Positions 44,428-55,998 of a stretch of 64,000 nt of DNA are shown piece by piece (within the stretch, counting starts at the first letter, position 1; each line of letters starts with the position of its first letter). The translations under genes were made by a program, and so were the position numbers. The stretch is taken from contig JAJHZJ010000220.1 of NCBI GenBank assembly GCA_023548195.1, positions 3,100,370 through 3,164,369 of the forward strand, given 5' to 3'. Source of the DNA: Bettongia penicillata ogilbyi (Eukaryota; Chordata; Mammalia; Diprotodontia; Potoroidae). The notes beneath the pieces are model-generated. The model did no database searches, was not told where the DNA came from, and saw only the letters and a list, made by a program, of their open reading frames with translations.

Positions 44428-46387
44428 CACAAGCCTTAGGGACAAAAACTTCCCCTCCAAACAAGTATAAAATAATGACTTAAGTCAAATTTTGGAGTTA
44501 CAGAAACAACAAAAGATCAAGTTGAGACAGTCTACAGGAAAGGTCTATGATGTTAAAATGGGCACTGTCCTTGAGTGCATGTAGAAGAAGCACCAGCAGT
44601 CAGAGCAGCAGCAACTTTGGGAGCTCTCATCCCAGTTGTCTGACCTGCATTACAATATCAAAGAACTGGTCGTAAGAAGTTTTCTTAGGACCTGTTGGTG
44701 ACACTGGCTGTTCCTTGTGCTAACTGATAGCTCTATTGCATATATACAGTTCTGAGTCACAGTTTGAAGGGGGTAGGGGAAGAAGAGAACTTGTGGCTGA
44801 TCAGAAGAGAGTAGGAGTAATGACTGCAGTTCAAGGGCCAAGAAGAGCACTAGTAATTATGGTTTCAGGGGAATAGGGCCTATCCCTGTGTAAAAACAAA
44901 AGCACAGAACAGAACAGAAGTGTACATACTTCTTGCAAGACCATACCATCTTATAGGCACTGGAAACTTAAAGCCTCCCAAAACTAGGTCTCAAAACAAT
45001 AGCACAGAAAAAGTTATGCTTGCATGAATGCCTCCCCATCCCCAGGTAAGCAGAGCTCAATTTTAGCATAACGGTCAAAGTCAAGAAATAGAAGTTTATT
45101 CCCCCAACATCTTCTTTTGTAGTTTTTGCCCTCATACTTCCTCCTCTAATGAGGGAGCTGGAACACACAACCTACCTGACACAGGTTTTAGTGACCAAGA
45201 ATTATCTGTCCAAAGATTTTTTTTATATTTTACAAGAGGAGCATATGATGAATCAATAACTAAAGTAATGGAATACTTTTCTAACAGAAATTCACCCTTG
45301 GACTGTCTAATAATAGCAATACAGAGAGGAGAGATGTGCATAAAAGGATCTTTCAAGCCTTGCTAAAATTGTACCCCATGGATGATCATCTGCTTAAGGG
45401 TAGTTCAAAGACAGCCAAAAAATATCTCCCTTGAGAAAATTACTCTAAGTGGTAGATAATTAAGACTTTGAAGGGGAAAGTTTCCCTTTCCAAGTGAATG
45501 ATTATTTCCCTTAATCCTGCCTCTCACCTTGCATAAAAGCAGAATTCTCAAACAAATTGTTATTTAATGTTGACGAGGGTTTTATAAAAATTTTCTTGGT
45601 CATACACTAAGTCAGAACCATTAAATTTTTGGTATTTATTTATTGTGGGTGAAAATTCCATTTGTTCAAAATTCGAAAATGTGATCCTAGTGAGATTTAA
45701 TTTGTCTTGGCAAGAATAGAGTAAGCACTGTCGGTTACTATATAAAAAATCAGTATAATACTGCATAAGATTCCTTAATGATGAATTAAAAGAAATGTGA
45801 AGATGTGGACAATAGTCATTGCTCTTCTTCATTAATAAATAAACCTCTAAACATTATGGCTTTATCAAAAAACATATCAGTATTTCTACCACCATGTATA
45901 TTCTTAAACTTCTCCCCTCCTCCTTTCTCATGCTGTTTTCTCATGCTTTGTTCTAATGGAATACCCAATAGCTAAATGCAGCCTTTCATATCAGTTCCTC
46001 TGTATAATTGCAACAATGCAGAATTTGAAGTTAAACTTTTTATTCCTTTTTCTTACTCCTTCCATTAATTCTTACAGAATAATAAATGCTAATCTGATGT
46101 CTTTTAGTGATACAGAGCTCATATTGGGTTCATGAAATGAATTACTTTGTTCCCTAACTAGTCTTTACTATTGAGAGTAGAAAGTTTGGTAGATTCTACT
46201 TAGTTAAGTAGTTCAGAGCAAAGCACTACTGAAAAACTGAGCCTGATAACCAGGAATCAACTGAAAGAGTGGGATGAATCCCCAGTAGGTTAGCTACTAG
46301 TCTTTGGACTGAAACAGTTGCATGCAGAAGATATTATAGCTGAATGTATTGAAATTTGAATTTTTCAGTAATTTACTTGTAATACTT
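44428..46387. other. Unassigned sequence, 2 kb
   Basis: The first 1.1 kb (to about 45560) has higher G+C than the surroundings and looks like an old dispersed repeat, but I cannot name it and see no open frame longer than about 75 codons. The remainder is A+T-rich without recognised features. Confidence 0.35.
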
Positions 46388-46545
46388 GTGTATACAGTTA
46401 TCTCCTCCACATTGTGGGCATTAGGGGCACAGGACTCTGTGAATTTCTCAGGAATTTATTTTTATTACTGGCATATACAATTATACCTTCAGTGTTATGG
46501 GGGTTAGGAGCACAATGTCCCCACAATCTGGAAAATGAACACAAA
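46388..46545. repeat. Two diverged direct repeats, possibly DNA-transposon ends
   Basis: The stretch tgtatacagttatctcctcc followed by attgtgggcattaggggcac (46391-46431) recurs about 85 bp later as catatacaattataccttca followed by gttatgggggttaggagcac (46472-46514). The wording (a short ACAGTT..ACC.. start, then tgggggttagg) recalls Tigger/pogo-type termini, but direct rather than inverted orientation does not fit a simple element. Confidence 0.3.
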
Positions 46546-46723
46546 ATTTTCCAGCCCTCTCTTCATATCAGAGAAGAAGTTTGATTTTTTTTCTTTCATG
46601 GGTTGTTTACAGTACCACATTATGAGATTTAGTTTAATATTATAAAATATCATACATATGTTTTATGCATTTTTGAATTTCTAAATATTTTTTCTCTGTT
46701 GTTTGCTGGCCTTTGCATGTTTT

Positions 46724-46740
46724 ATACACACACAGACACA

Positions 46741-46785
<45 letters not shown>

Positions 46786-46840
46786 CATACATTTTTACAC
46801 ATATATGTATATATATATATGTATATATGTATGTACATAT
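46724..46840. repeat. (CA)n/(TA)n microsatellite
   Basis: CACACA passes into about 20 pure TA units and then TATG/TACA units. Both strands give spurious Tyr/Ile-rich frames. Confidence 0.95.
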
Positions 46841-47646
46841 GTTTCTTGGTATAAAAGTTATTTACTATGAGATACCTACATCCGGAAGTTGCAGGTCTGA
46901 CACCCCTATTCCCTCCCCCTGAAAAGGATTCAAATTTGTTAGCATTCAGAAAGAATGGTAGAAACTTACTTAAAGGATGCATGTCATATTATCCAAAATG
47001 TATATAAGAAGATGATAAGTCAATGATAATATACATATTTTGTTATTCCAATAAAATCATTTACAATGTAATAAGATTCAGAGAAAGACTTCCAGCATAC
47101 TGGCTATGTTTTGCAATGATAATTGTTGGTGGTGGTGGGATAAGAATCACAACATTTAAGAAGGCATGTATAGGTTGTGAATTGTACAGGTGAAAACATA
47201 ACCACATCCAGGAGATGGCAGAATCATTGTAATGACAGCATCTTGATACTATCATAGTGGTCACCCTGTTTTAGTTTATTGCATAGCAACTGGCTTGTAA
47301 ATATTAACCAGACCATTTTGACTGAGATACAGCCCCATAAAAAGGCACCAATTACACACTGATATGCAATATGTCCCAAAATTTTAGTAGAAATATAGTC
47401 ATAGATTTTAAAGTAGAACCTATGTGACCTATACATCTTACTGTCAAACTTTTAAAGAAAAAGATTCCTAAGGAAGTTGTTAGCAACATTTCTCTGGCAC
47501 TGAATAAATGTTGTTGTGTGCTATTATTGATTTTTTTCAGATGTTATGCTACCTTCCCAAGTTTGCTTTTCACATCTATTATACTAAGCCCCAAGGCTTT
47601 ATGTATAGTAACTGCTAAGTCAATGTTTGCTGCTGGTTCCAAGGAT
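46841..47646. other. Unassigned sequence
   Basis: Nothing recognised apart from a short GGTGGTGGTG run at 47127-47137. Confidence 0.35.
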
Positions 47647-47850
47647 GAACTATTGCATCATGGATAGTACATTTGCTTTAGAGGTCAGAAGATTCAAATT
47701 CCCCTTCAGACAACTATTAATTGTATGACCTCAAGCAAGTCATTTAACTTATATGTTTTTATCAGTTTCATCCCACAAATAGCTGGTTTGGACCAGATGG
47801 ATTCAAAATTCATTTTCAGTACAAAATCTATAATTCTATGATGATATGAA
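47647..47850 (+). mobile_element. MIR-type SINE
   Basis: catcatggatagtacatttg, tagaggtcagaagattcaaa, attgtatgacctcaagcaag and tcatttaactt are the MIR/CORE head and core; the tail is diverged. The 123-codon minus frame overlapping it is a shadow of this repeat and flanking DNA. Confidence 0.65.
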
Positions 47851-48929
47851 TATTTTAAAAAGGAAGAATAACTACATAGAGATTCTTTCTGTATCCAAGA
47901 TAACCCTAAAGATAATAAATTAGTGGTCAAAGAAAAATGTTGGTGTTTATGTCTCTGTGTTATCATTTTCTTTAGATTGGGATTTAAATAAAATTTCCTT
48001 ACCACTGTCTTTGTATTCATATTCTTTTGTGTTTCCTGAACTTCTCTTTTTCCTCCAACTTGTATCCTATGTGCCATTTATATATTATTAGGAAGGAATA
48101 TAGCACTTGATTTTTTTTAAATCAAGTATTTTAGAAAAGATTTTCAATATGCCTACATAACTTGTATCTGGTACTGATAGGGGAAAGTAAGGAAGGAATT
48201 CTAATTTTTGATTAGTTAAATGAGTGTAATAAGTTTGAGATATTATTTCATAGTTGTTTAAAGACTCTTTAAAATATTTCTCTTAAAAACCTAAATATTA
48301 CTTAAAGGAATAATGAAATGAATAAATAATTCCATATGTTGTGCTAAGTATTATGCCAAATTCTGAATTATGTGAAATATGGCAAAACCATTTTTAGACT
48401 CAGGTATATAGGGTAGCTATAGGTACTAGGATGAGGATTTCACTTGTATCAATGAACTCTTGGCTGAGGGAGCTCCCTTTATCAATTCAGGTATTCCCCT
48501 TCTCTGCAACTTCTTGGTGTAAAGAGCTGCTTAAAGCAGAGGGATCAAACCTGTGTTGTCAATATTTTAAAGAATTAAAAATTTCTTCATGGTTACTTCA
48601 ATCAAGATAGTCTAAATTGTCATATGCCTCAGGGTAGTGATAATACCATGTGCCAGACTATGTGACACCTGGTAAGGCACAGGAAAAGTGAAAAGAACAG
48701 CATTCTTTGCTAAGTTTTTGACATGCCCATAGATTCTGATTAAATATAACAAGAATCATATAGTTATTAGTTCACAAATATCAGTGACTATAGCTATTCA
48801 TCATTCTAAGATGGCTTTATAAAGAGAACTTGTATATTAAATGAATCAAAGATGAAGGCAAATTTTGTGAGCCTTTTACAATTTCAAATTGTATTAAAGA
48901 AAATTGTATTTCGGTTTCCATAAATTAGA
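47851..48929. other. Unassigned sequence
   Basis: Only a small perfect hairpin (cttgattttttttaaatcaag, 48108-48128) stands out. Confidence 0.35.
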
Positions 48930-49045
48930 GGAAGCATGGCATAGTGGATAGAAAGCTAGCCATAAAGTCAAGAAGATTTCAATTCCAACTCCATTTCTGA
49001 TGCACATAGCCTATGTCTCTGGATAAAAACCCTTTCAGTGTAGAG
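48930..49045 (+). mobile_element. MIR fragment (5' part)
   Basis: gaagcatggcatagtggata, gaaagctagccataaagtca and agaagatttcaattccaact match the SINE head. Confidence 0.65.
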
Positions 49046-49284
49046 TTGCAGTCAGCTCTGTAAGACTATTAGATTCAGAATGTGGAGCTCTCTTCGTTGG
49101 TTGAGAAAGTTTCCTCCTCAGGAATTTCCAAAACCACACAAATTGGAAATTCAGTTCAAATGTTATGATAATTTTCTATAGTTTTCTGTTTGGTAGCAGA
49201 AGAAATCTGAACATTAGTCTTCAAAGAAAAAAGAAAAAAACTTTCCAAGAACACCAAAACAATGGACCAAGGTGGTAAAAAGAA

Positions 49285-49535
49285 GGAAACATTATTAAGT
49301 ATCTGCGATGTTTCTGGGGCTATGCTAAGTATTATATAGATGTTTCCTTTTTTTATCCTCTCAACAAACCTGTGAGGTAGGTGCTACTATAATACCCATT
49401 TTACATTTGAGGTAACTAATTCAAACAGAGATTAAGTTACTTGGCCGATGACATGCAGCTATGAAATATCATTTACACAGTATTTGAGTTACAGTCCAAC
49501 CCCAGCATACTATCCACTGAACCAAATAGCTTCTG
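49285..49535 (-). mobile_element. MIR, nearly complete
   Basis: ggggctatgctaagtattat, aacaaacctgtgaggtaggt, cccattttacatttgaggta, gattaagttacttggccgat and catactatccactgaaccaa are MIR complement landmarks in order. The best-preserved MIR here. Confidence 0.85.
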
Positions 49536-52019
49536 GAATGGTTTTTAATGAACATTAATAAAAAGATTAAAACACATCTTAGTGATAATATGCCCACTAG
49601 TTATACAAACAAGAAGTTGAGGTTGAATATCTATTAAAAATAATCGTTCCAGGTTTTGGGAATTCACACTACTGAAGATAAAGGTTTCATACCAATATTT
49701 TTCAAGTATGTCATGTCTCTGGCCTAAAAATTTTCAATCAATTACTTGATTCTTAAAACCAGTGTGATTTTTAGTTTTCTACTGTACTTCTGAATGTGAT
49801 AATTAATCACATCCATAAAAAAAATGCTTATTTAAAAGATCCAAAGGCAATCAGAAAACTCTCCTGAACTTGAGAGCAAATTTAAAGTGTACTGGGTTGT
49901 CATGCTGCCTAGTGTTTATATGGCAATGAGTCTTGAACTTGTTTTTGCTGGCCCATTCAGTTATTAAAGAAAACAAGTTCCATCAATGCCACCAAGATGT
50001 TGTGAAATGGGTTAATCTAAATCTCTTCATGGGTCTTAAAGCAGTCATTGTGTAACAAGTCCTGACATTTCTGTTTTCATTGCTGAGACTTAGTCTTTGA
50101 AAACCTAGGACATGTTGTGAGGTCTTCTATTAAATAGGAACAGAAGTCATGAAGGTAGTATCATCTTCATATCTTAATGGAACTGAGGCAAATATAATGC
50201 TGTTATACCTTGAATTTTCCTGAAATACATTTATAAACATTAAATGCTAAATGTGTCATTTCTATTCCAAATTTAAGAGATTCTAATCATAAAGTCTTGA
50301 TGTTATCTGCTTTAATACTCCATTAAGAACTTTTTTTCTAATCTGAATTGCAAACTAACATCCTCCATATGATCACATCAAAACGAAATTATTTTTGTTT
50401 GTTTTGGTGGAGAGTGTTTATCCCTTAAACGGTAGATATTTTCCCCTGTTAACCGTACATATGTAAAATCAAGAGATGAGATTAATGTGCTTTTAGGGTT
50501 GATACAGCAATTATAAACTAATATTTTGGTAAAATAGTTGTGTTGTCTGACAGTTTTTCTCCCTTTCTGAGCATTTCTTATTTAAAAAAATCTTGACTGA
50601 AAATCTCTATGTTTCTCAGAAGAGGGGATAACATATGGGAATAAACGTTCTATTGGTCTTGGTAATTTAAAATATATATGACAAGTCCTACATTTCAAAA
50701 TGTGCTAATACATTTATTTCAGTTTTGGTTATGGTTATAATAATAAAACCTTTTTTGGAAAAATATATAGTGAAAAGATTTATTAAATTACCTATATTTT
50801 CCTCTTAATAAATCCTCTCTCCCCTTAGAAAGTTAAACAGTATAGCAAAGATAATTTTAAATAAAAAAGAGAATAAAGACAAAAAACAATCAGTAAATTT
50901 ATTATTGTTTTTAAAGTAGTGTGAGAGTTGTGGAAACCCCTATGTGCTGACTGACACACATGGCAGTCCTTTATATTATGGTTTGATTGTGATTTTTCTC
51001 TTCAAGAAATAGTATTCTAATTCCTGCAACAAATCACTGAAATGTACAAATTCGACTTCCCATGGCCTCATTACAGATGAAGAGTGAGGTGGAACAGCCT
51101 TAAACAAAGTTATGAAGAAATCTATGGGTTATTTTCAGCTCCCCTTGCATATTCTTTCTTCTTTTCAGGATTCCTCCCCTTCCCTAACCCAGAATATCAG
51201 TGTCATACTCCTTTGGAACCTTGAGAAGAATTCTGACTTCAAAAATGTAACTTGTGTTACATTTCTTGAGAAGAATTCTGACTTCAAAAATGTAATTTGT
51301 ATATCGCAGGATGAGGAATATTCCTAATGCTTCCTAAGTATGATTCTGTTTTAGTAGAGAGAATGATTATTCACTATATGAGGGGATGAGTTGGGATGGA
51401 GATAAGATGTTTTTTCATGTCTATTTTGAGAGAAGCATGAGATCCTAGACTTTTCAAAGAAAGACTGATGGAAAGAAAGAATAAATTTTAGAAGGCAGAA
51501 GGGAAGTCTGACTTTTTAATATGACTTGATTTCCACCAGCTTTTCAAAGTTCACATTCTCCACTTTTTTCCCTTCAAAGAGTCTATATAATTCCAGTTGT
51601 CTTTTGAAGTATAAATAAAGATGCATTTCTCTCCTTTCCAAAACTCTTACCCCCTTATTTCTCTTCATACACATGCACAATCAGTAATTATTGTCTCTAC
51701 TAATCCAGAATCGTGGCTAGGTAGTAGCAGGAAAAAAAAAATCAAACCAAGGCGAAATGAACAGATAAGCGCAACAACCAGGTGAACCTGGGTTATGGTT
51801 ACATAATATCAATTACTGGACCAATTCAACTAATGATGGCTAGTTTGCTGATCCCAGAGTCTTGTTCTTCCATTTCGCAAGATATTCAACAAGTGGCTCA
51901 CTACTTTTCTGTCTTCACCACATTCTTGCACTTATACTTGATTTATTCATAATTCGTGTTGATATTCTTTTTAACAACTTAACTTTCTAACTCTTCAGTC
52001 TCAAAATAGCATTACTGAT
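49536..52019. other. Unassigned sequence, 2.5 kb
   Basis: No mobile element recognised. It contains one 45-bp tandem duplication (51221-51310). Possibly single-copy DNA. Confidence 0.35.
51221..51310. repeat. 45-bp tandem duplication
   Basis: ttgagaagaattctgacttc and the following 25 bases occur at 51221 and again at 51266 with few differences. Confidence 0.85.
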
Positions 52020-52145
52020 TCCAGTTTCTGAAAAGAACTGGAAAAATTGTGCTAAGTTATTTAAAAACATTATCTCATTTTATTCTTGCAAAAACCCTTG
52101 GAGGTAGATCCTACTATATTACTATCCTGATTTTACTGATGGGGA
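52020..52145 (-). mobile_element. MIR fragment
   Basis: aaattgtgctaagttattta, aacattatctcattttattc, cttggaggtagatcctacta and gattttactgatggggaaat. Confidence 0.75.
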
Positions 52146-54075
52146 AATATTATCAGGAAAAAAATAAATAAGACATAGTTTATCATAAAGTGTATATTTC
52201 CAGAACATTAAAGTGGGTGGTATAACCATAGCGATAAACAGACAGTGGGCAAGCTGAATAGTGTTCTGATCTCCATGAGATGTTAAGATATCTTGAAGAA
52301 ATCTTCTAGTACATTGAATGGGTCCTTTATAGAGGATTTCTTGAAGGAAATGAACAAGAATTTATGAAGCAGTTGAAAAATGTAGTGAGGATGAGAGGAC
52401 CTACAAAAACGTCCACTGTAGAGTACTGAAACATGATTTAATAGAACATATATTTAACCTCCAAAAGAGAAAAGATCTGGCTAAAATATGAAATATGTAA
52501 TACTGAAAAAATTTTTTTAAGATTTTGAAAATGTTGGGTTCTGTCCCCTTTAAAATGTGAGCTGTTTGATTACTAAAAAGGCAATTTTAAAAGGAATTAT
52601 TCACTTTGGAAGGAATTAAAACTCTGGTTCTTCAATATGTGAATAGTTCAGTGGTTTACTGGGTGGGAAGTTAGGTTTTTAAAATTTATAAAATACAATG
52701 GGAAGAAACTGGTTTATAAAAATATAGACTGTCCTAAAGGACCATTTTAGGGACCTTGAAATTACTGAAACTGTAGGGGAATTATCCCTTTGCTAATTTC
52801 CATACCACTTTCAAAGTGTAAGCAGTTAAAATTCATAAAAATATTAAATCAAATAACTGCTTGAAGTATATGGCATGATTACATTAGGACTGATCCATTT
52901 TTAAGGGAGATTTCATGAGTTTTTATCTCATAAGGAAAAGGTTAGCAGCAGGCTTTGATGTGAACTATTGGAAGCAGGTTGAAGGACTTAACTGGAGTGT
53001 AGCAGAACCCTGAAGAATCAGAAGACAGAAAAACCAGACCTTTCAGAAATATATGAAGAAACTGGCAGTATAAACAGATTTGTCAGAGCTATATGAAGAA
53101 ATTGACAGTAGAAACAGTGAACTGCGTCTTGAGTCATTATATGAGTTGCAATGTAACTAAATGTTCTTTGCTTTAAGATAATATTATATTACTAGTCTGA
53201 CCTTATTTGGAAAAATACAGTAGGTGTGGCAACTTGTGAGCTCTAGACTTATATAGCTGAAAATATCATGGGTATCATAGATATGACAATAGATTGCAAT
53301 TCATATCAATATTTAAAAAGAAACTCACAATCATACTGACTCTACTATCTACTGGTACTGTCATGAGATCTGTCTTCCTCTTTGAAGTTAAATTCTTTTA
53401 AAAACTTCCTACATTTGGTGCCTTTGCTTCCTCTCCTCATACTCTTTTCTAAATCCTTTGCATTCTGGTTCTGTCCTGAACTTCTGAACTTTACTGAATT
53501 CAATTGAAATTCCTCACCAAAATTCACAATAATTTCTTAATTTCCAAATTTCATTCTTTTTTCTTAAACCCCATACCTTTTTGAACTCTGTTGTATTTGA
53601 TAATATTGTTCACCAATTCCTCCTGGATATTCTGTTTTCTCTGGCTTTTCATTTTACTGCTCTCCATTGTTTTTCCTCCTATCAGTTTTCTCCTCAGTTT
53701 ATTTTCCTGAGTCATCATCCATGTTGTGCTTTGTAACTCTAACTACCTTCCAATATTTTATATGATGGTCCTATTCCTTTTTTCTCTAATACATCTCACT
53801 TCGTGATCTCAACAGTTCCATTATTTTTAGTTAGGTCATTTCCGTATCTACTTATAAAATACTAATATTGGCACTGACCTCCCATCTTATATCTCTGAGT
53901 ATGTTGGTAGCATCTCAGAGTGTATGTCTTCTAGGTATTGTAAAACTCAGTAGTCCTAACTTGTCAATTCTGCATTGCTATATTAATGTCAAAGGAATCA
54001 CATCGTCTTCTCAGACTAGGAGGCTTGCAACTACAGCGTCATCCTTGATCTTCATGTCCACTTACCCTATACATT
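52146..54075. other. Unassigned sequence, 1.9 kb
   Basis: No element recognised. It contains a 40-bp spaced duplication: atatgaagaaactggcagta at 53051 and atatgaagaaattgacagta at 53091. Confidence 0.35.
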
Positions 54076-54174
54076 AAAGATATTTTGAAGGCAGAGATGA
54101 CAAGATTTGGCAGTGGAATATCACCCATCCATCCCTCTGGAAAATCTTGCCATCTCTGCTTTCAAAATATCTTT
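54076..54174. repeat. 33-bp inverted repeat with 33-nt loop
   Basis: The left arm 54076-54108 (aaagatattttgaaggcaga...) pairs with the right arm 54142-54174 (...ctgctttcaaaatatcttt) at 31 of 33 positions. One remaining pair is a G-T wobble and the other an A-C mismatch. The 33-nt loop is 54109-54141. Transcribed from either strand it would form a long hairpin of pre-microRNA size. A miniature inverted-repeat element or a local inverted duplication is equally possible. Confidence 0.9.
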
Positions 54175-54354
54175 CATGTTTGCACAATTCTCTCCATAAC
54201 TCTAGTTCAGGCACTCATCACTTGTGCCTGGAACAGGGCAATGGCTTTCTAACTCATATGTTTCTCCATTCTTTCTCCACAGAATAACTATTCCATGTTT
54301 CCACCTTTTCATTTATCTTTCTTCCTTAGAAGCTTGTCTTAAAATTTATTTTAT

Positions 54355-54372
54355 AAAAGAAGCCTGCATCAG
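54355..54372. repeat. Target-site duplication, left copy
   Basis: AAAAGAAGCCTGCATCAG is identical to 54811-54828. Confidence 0.95.
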
Positions 54373-54810
54373 CTGAGTGAAAGGAGTAAAAAGCAGGAGA
54401 ACTATGTACACAGCAACAACCACAGTGTGCGAGGAATTTCTCTGGTAGACTTATTCCTTCATAACAATGCAAAGATCTAAAAAATTCCCAATGGACTTTT
54501 GAGGCAAAATGTCTTCCACATCTAGAGAAGGAACTATTGAATTGGATCACAGAATGAATCAGATCAATTTTTTTCTGTTCTGTTTTGTTTTGTTTTATGG
54601 CTTCTCCCATTCATTTTAATCCTTCCATTCAACGTGGCTATGGTGAAATTGTATTTAATAGGAATGTATGTGTAGAACTTATATAAGATTTCAAGTTGTC
54701 TCAGGGAGGGAGTGGAAAGGGAGGGGGTAAGGAGGGGAGAAAAGGGAAATATCTCATATATATGAAAGTGATTATAGAACACTGAAAATGAATAAAATAG
54801 TTATTAAAAA
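54373..54810 (+). mobile_element. L1 3' end, 5'-truncated insertion with exact TSD
   Basis: A 438-bp piece of the L1 3' terminus: end of ORF2/3' UTR (agcaacaaccacagtgtgcg, ttctctggtagacttattcc, ttcccaatggacttttgagg), a G-rich block (gggagggagtggaaaggg) and an AATAAA-containing A-rich tail. It is bounded by a perfect 18-bp duplication, and the implied nick CTTTT/AT on the minus strand fits L1 endonuclease. It is the clearest target-primed insertion in the window. Confidence 0.93.
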
Positions 54811-54828
54811 AAAAGAAGCCTGCATCAG
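54811..54828. repeat. Target-site duplication, right copy
   Basis: AAAAGAAGCCTGCATCAG directly follows the A-rich tail. Confidence 0.95.
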
Positions 54829-54903
54829 GCCGTCTAGTTACCCTAATCTCCTCTAATGACATCACTCTTTTAGATTACCTCCCATTGTTCCTCTCTGTCT
54901 CAT

Positions 54904-54904
54904 C

Positions 54905-54950
<46 letters not shown>
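54904..54950. repeat. (CA)n microsatellite
   Basis: More than 20 CA units, with one CG. Confidence 0.97.
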
Positions 54951-54951
<1 letters not shown>

Positions 54952-54989
54952 GTTATGGGTTTTCATAGGAGTTACCTAAACATATTATA

Positions 54990-55050
54990 TATAGATATGT
55001 AAATATATCTACATATACATATATATACACATATATGTACATGCACACAC

Positions 55051-55106
<56 letters not shown>
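54990..55106. repeat. (TA)n microsatellite
   Basis: Mixed TA/CA units, then about 27 pure TA units at 55052-55105. Confidence 0.97.
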
Positions 55107-55111
<5 letters not shown>

Positions 55112-55419
55112 TAAGTGCCCTTCCCCCAAAATAGTTCTAGGTTTAATAGCTGATAGATTTTAATGGCCCTAAAATAGGTTTCCAAAGAGTGGCTCCCCGA
55201 AATGAAACCAAAAAGAATGCTTGAGGTACTGGTGGATTCACGGCTAAGCCAGATTTAACAGGTCACTTTGCATGGCTAGCTCTTCACTGGCCTGGACACA
55301 TGGGTCTATTAAGGGGCATGGAAGATCTTCAAATTCCCTTACCATTATACTCTTCTATGTATTTCTGTTATTGAAGCTGTCATGGATCTTCTGACCTTTA
55401 AAAGCTCAATAGTTTATAA
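55107..55419. other. Unassigned sequence
   Basis: Moderate G+C; nothing recognised. Confidence 0.35.
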
Positions 55420-55998
55420 TCTTGGGGTGTAGGGTTTGTTCAGGGAGAATCTGTACCTCTAGTGTGATGGCTCCTGAGCCATGTTCAGGACTCTTTCCAC
55501 CTTTGTTGTCCACCTATTCCATCCAACTCTCACCTGTGGCTCCAAGAGGTTTCAGTATGCACAGTGGCCACACCCCAGTAAACCTTTTTGGCAGATGGGC
55601 CAAAGCAGGTTGAAGTAAACCAATGGGTCTCAAACCTATTGGTGAGTTAGAGGGATGTTTACCCCAAGCTGGTGAAAACATCCTCTTGCTGAATGGAAGG
55701 ATGAGAGCAATTTTTTACAAGGCCATGAAGGCTGCTGAAGCAGGCAATGGAGCACTTAGAAGCAGGTGATGTGGGGCACTTAGAACTTGGTTAGATACCG
55801 AAAACACAAAGGCCATTCACTGCATCCTGAGCCATCACCAGTCATCTTGATTTTGTTCTGCCACTGGATTATGATGACTCTGGAAGGGAGAGTGAGGCTA
55901 ATGACTTCATGCAACTCTGCCTCACTTAAATCCACTTTATGCATAAATCAAAGGACATCACCCATATCACTTTGCTATCATACTTCAAAGTCCTGTGG
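55420..55998 (+). mobile_element. RTE-tail SINE-like repeat, copy 2
   Basis: Collinear with 38700-39290: caactctcacctgtggctcc, gggtctcaaacctattggtg, gggatgtttaccccaagctg, cactgcatcctgagccatca, gactctggaagggagagtga. The end (ggacatcacccatatcactt, ttcaaag) is a diverged form of the tail shared with the RTE-like LINE. Confidence 0.65.

Larger units (their letters stand above)
43876..44439 (+). other. 187-codon antisense open frame across HAL1-E 5' UTR
   Basis: This is the longest uninterrupted frame in the window. It runs antisense through the whole 5' UTR of copy E, past the element's 5' end (44413) and 26 bases into flanking DNA. Landmarks: LSSLRGFMWRSSVMD, TFLAARDFVPESCPDLLL, SAAPEFVWSSF and GFRASICESFYSTILAP. 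These blocks recur in the same frame, in shorter pieces, in copies A, B, C and D. G+C richness makes long frames more likely by chance, so coding is unproven. Primate L1 carries an antisense 5'-UTR frame (ORF0) at a comparable position; homology is not claimed. Confidence 0.3.

Noticed and set aside
46713..46982. Tyr/Ile-rich frames on both strands
   Set aside because: Products of the TA/CA microsatellite.
47706..48077. 123-codon minus frame as a gene
   Set aside because: Its C-terminal third overlaps a MIR and the rest shows no domain or splice structure.
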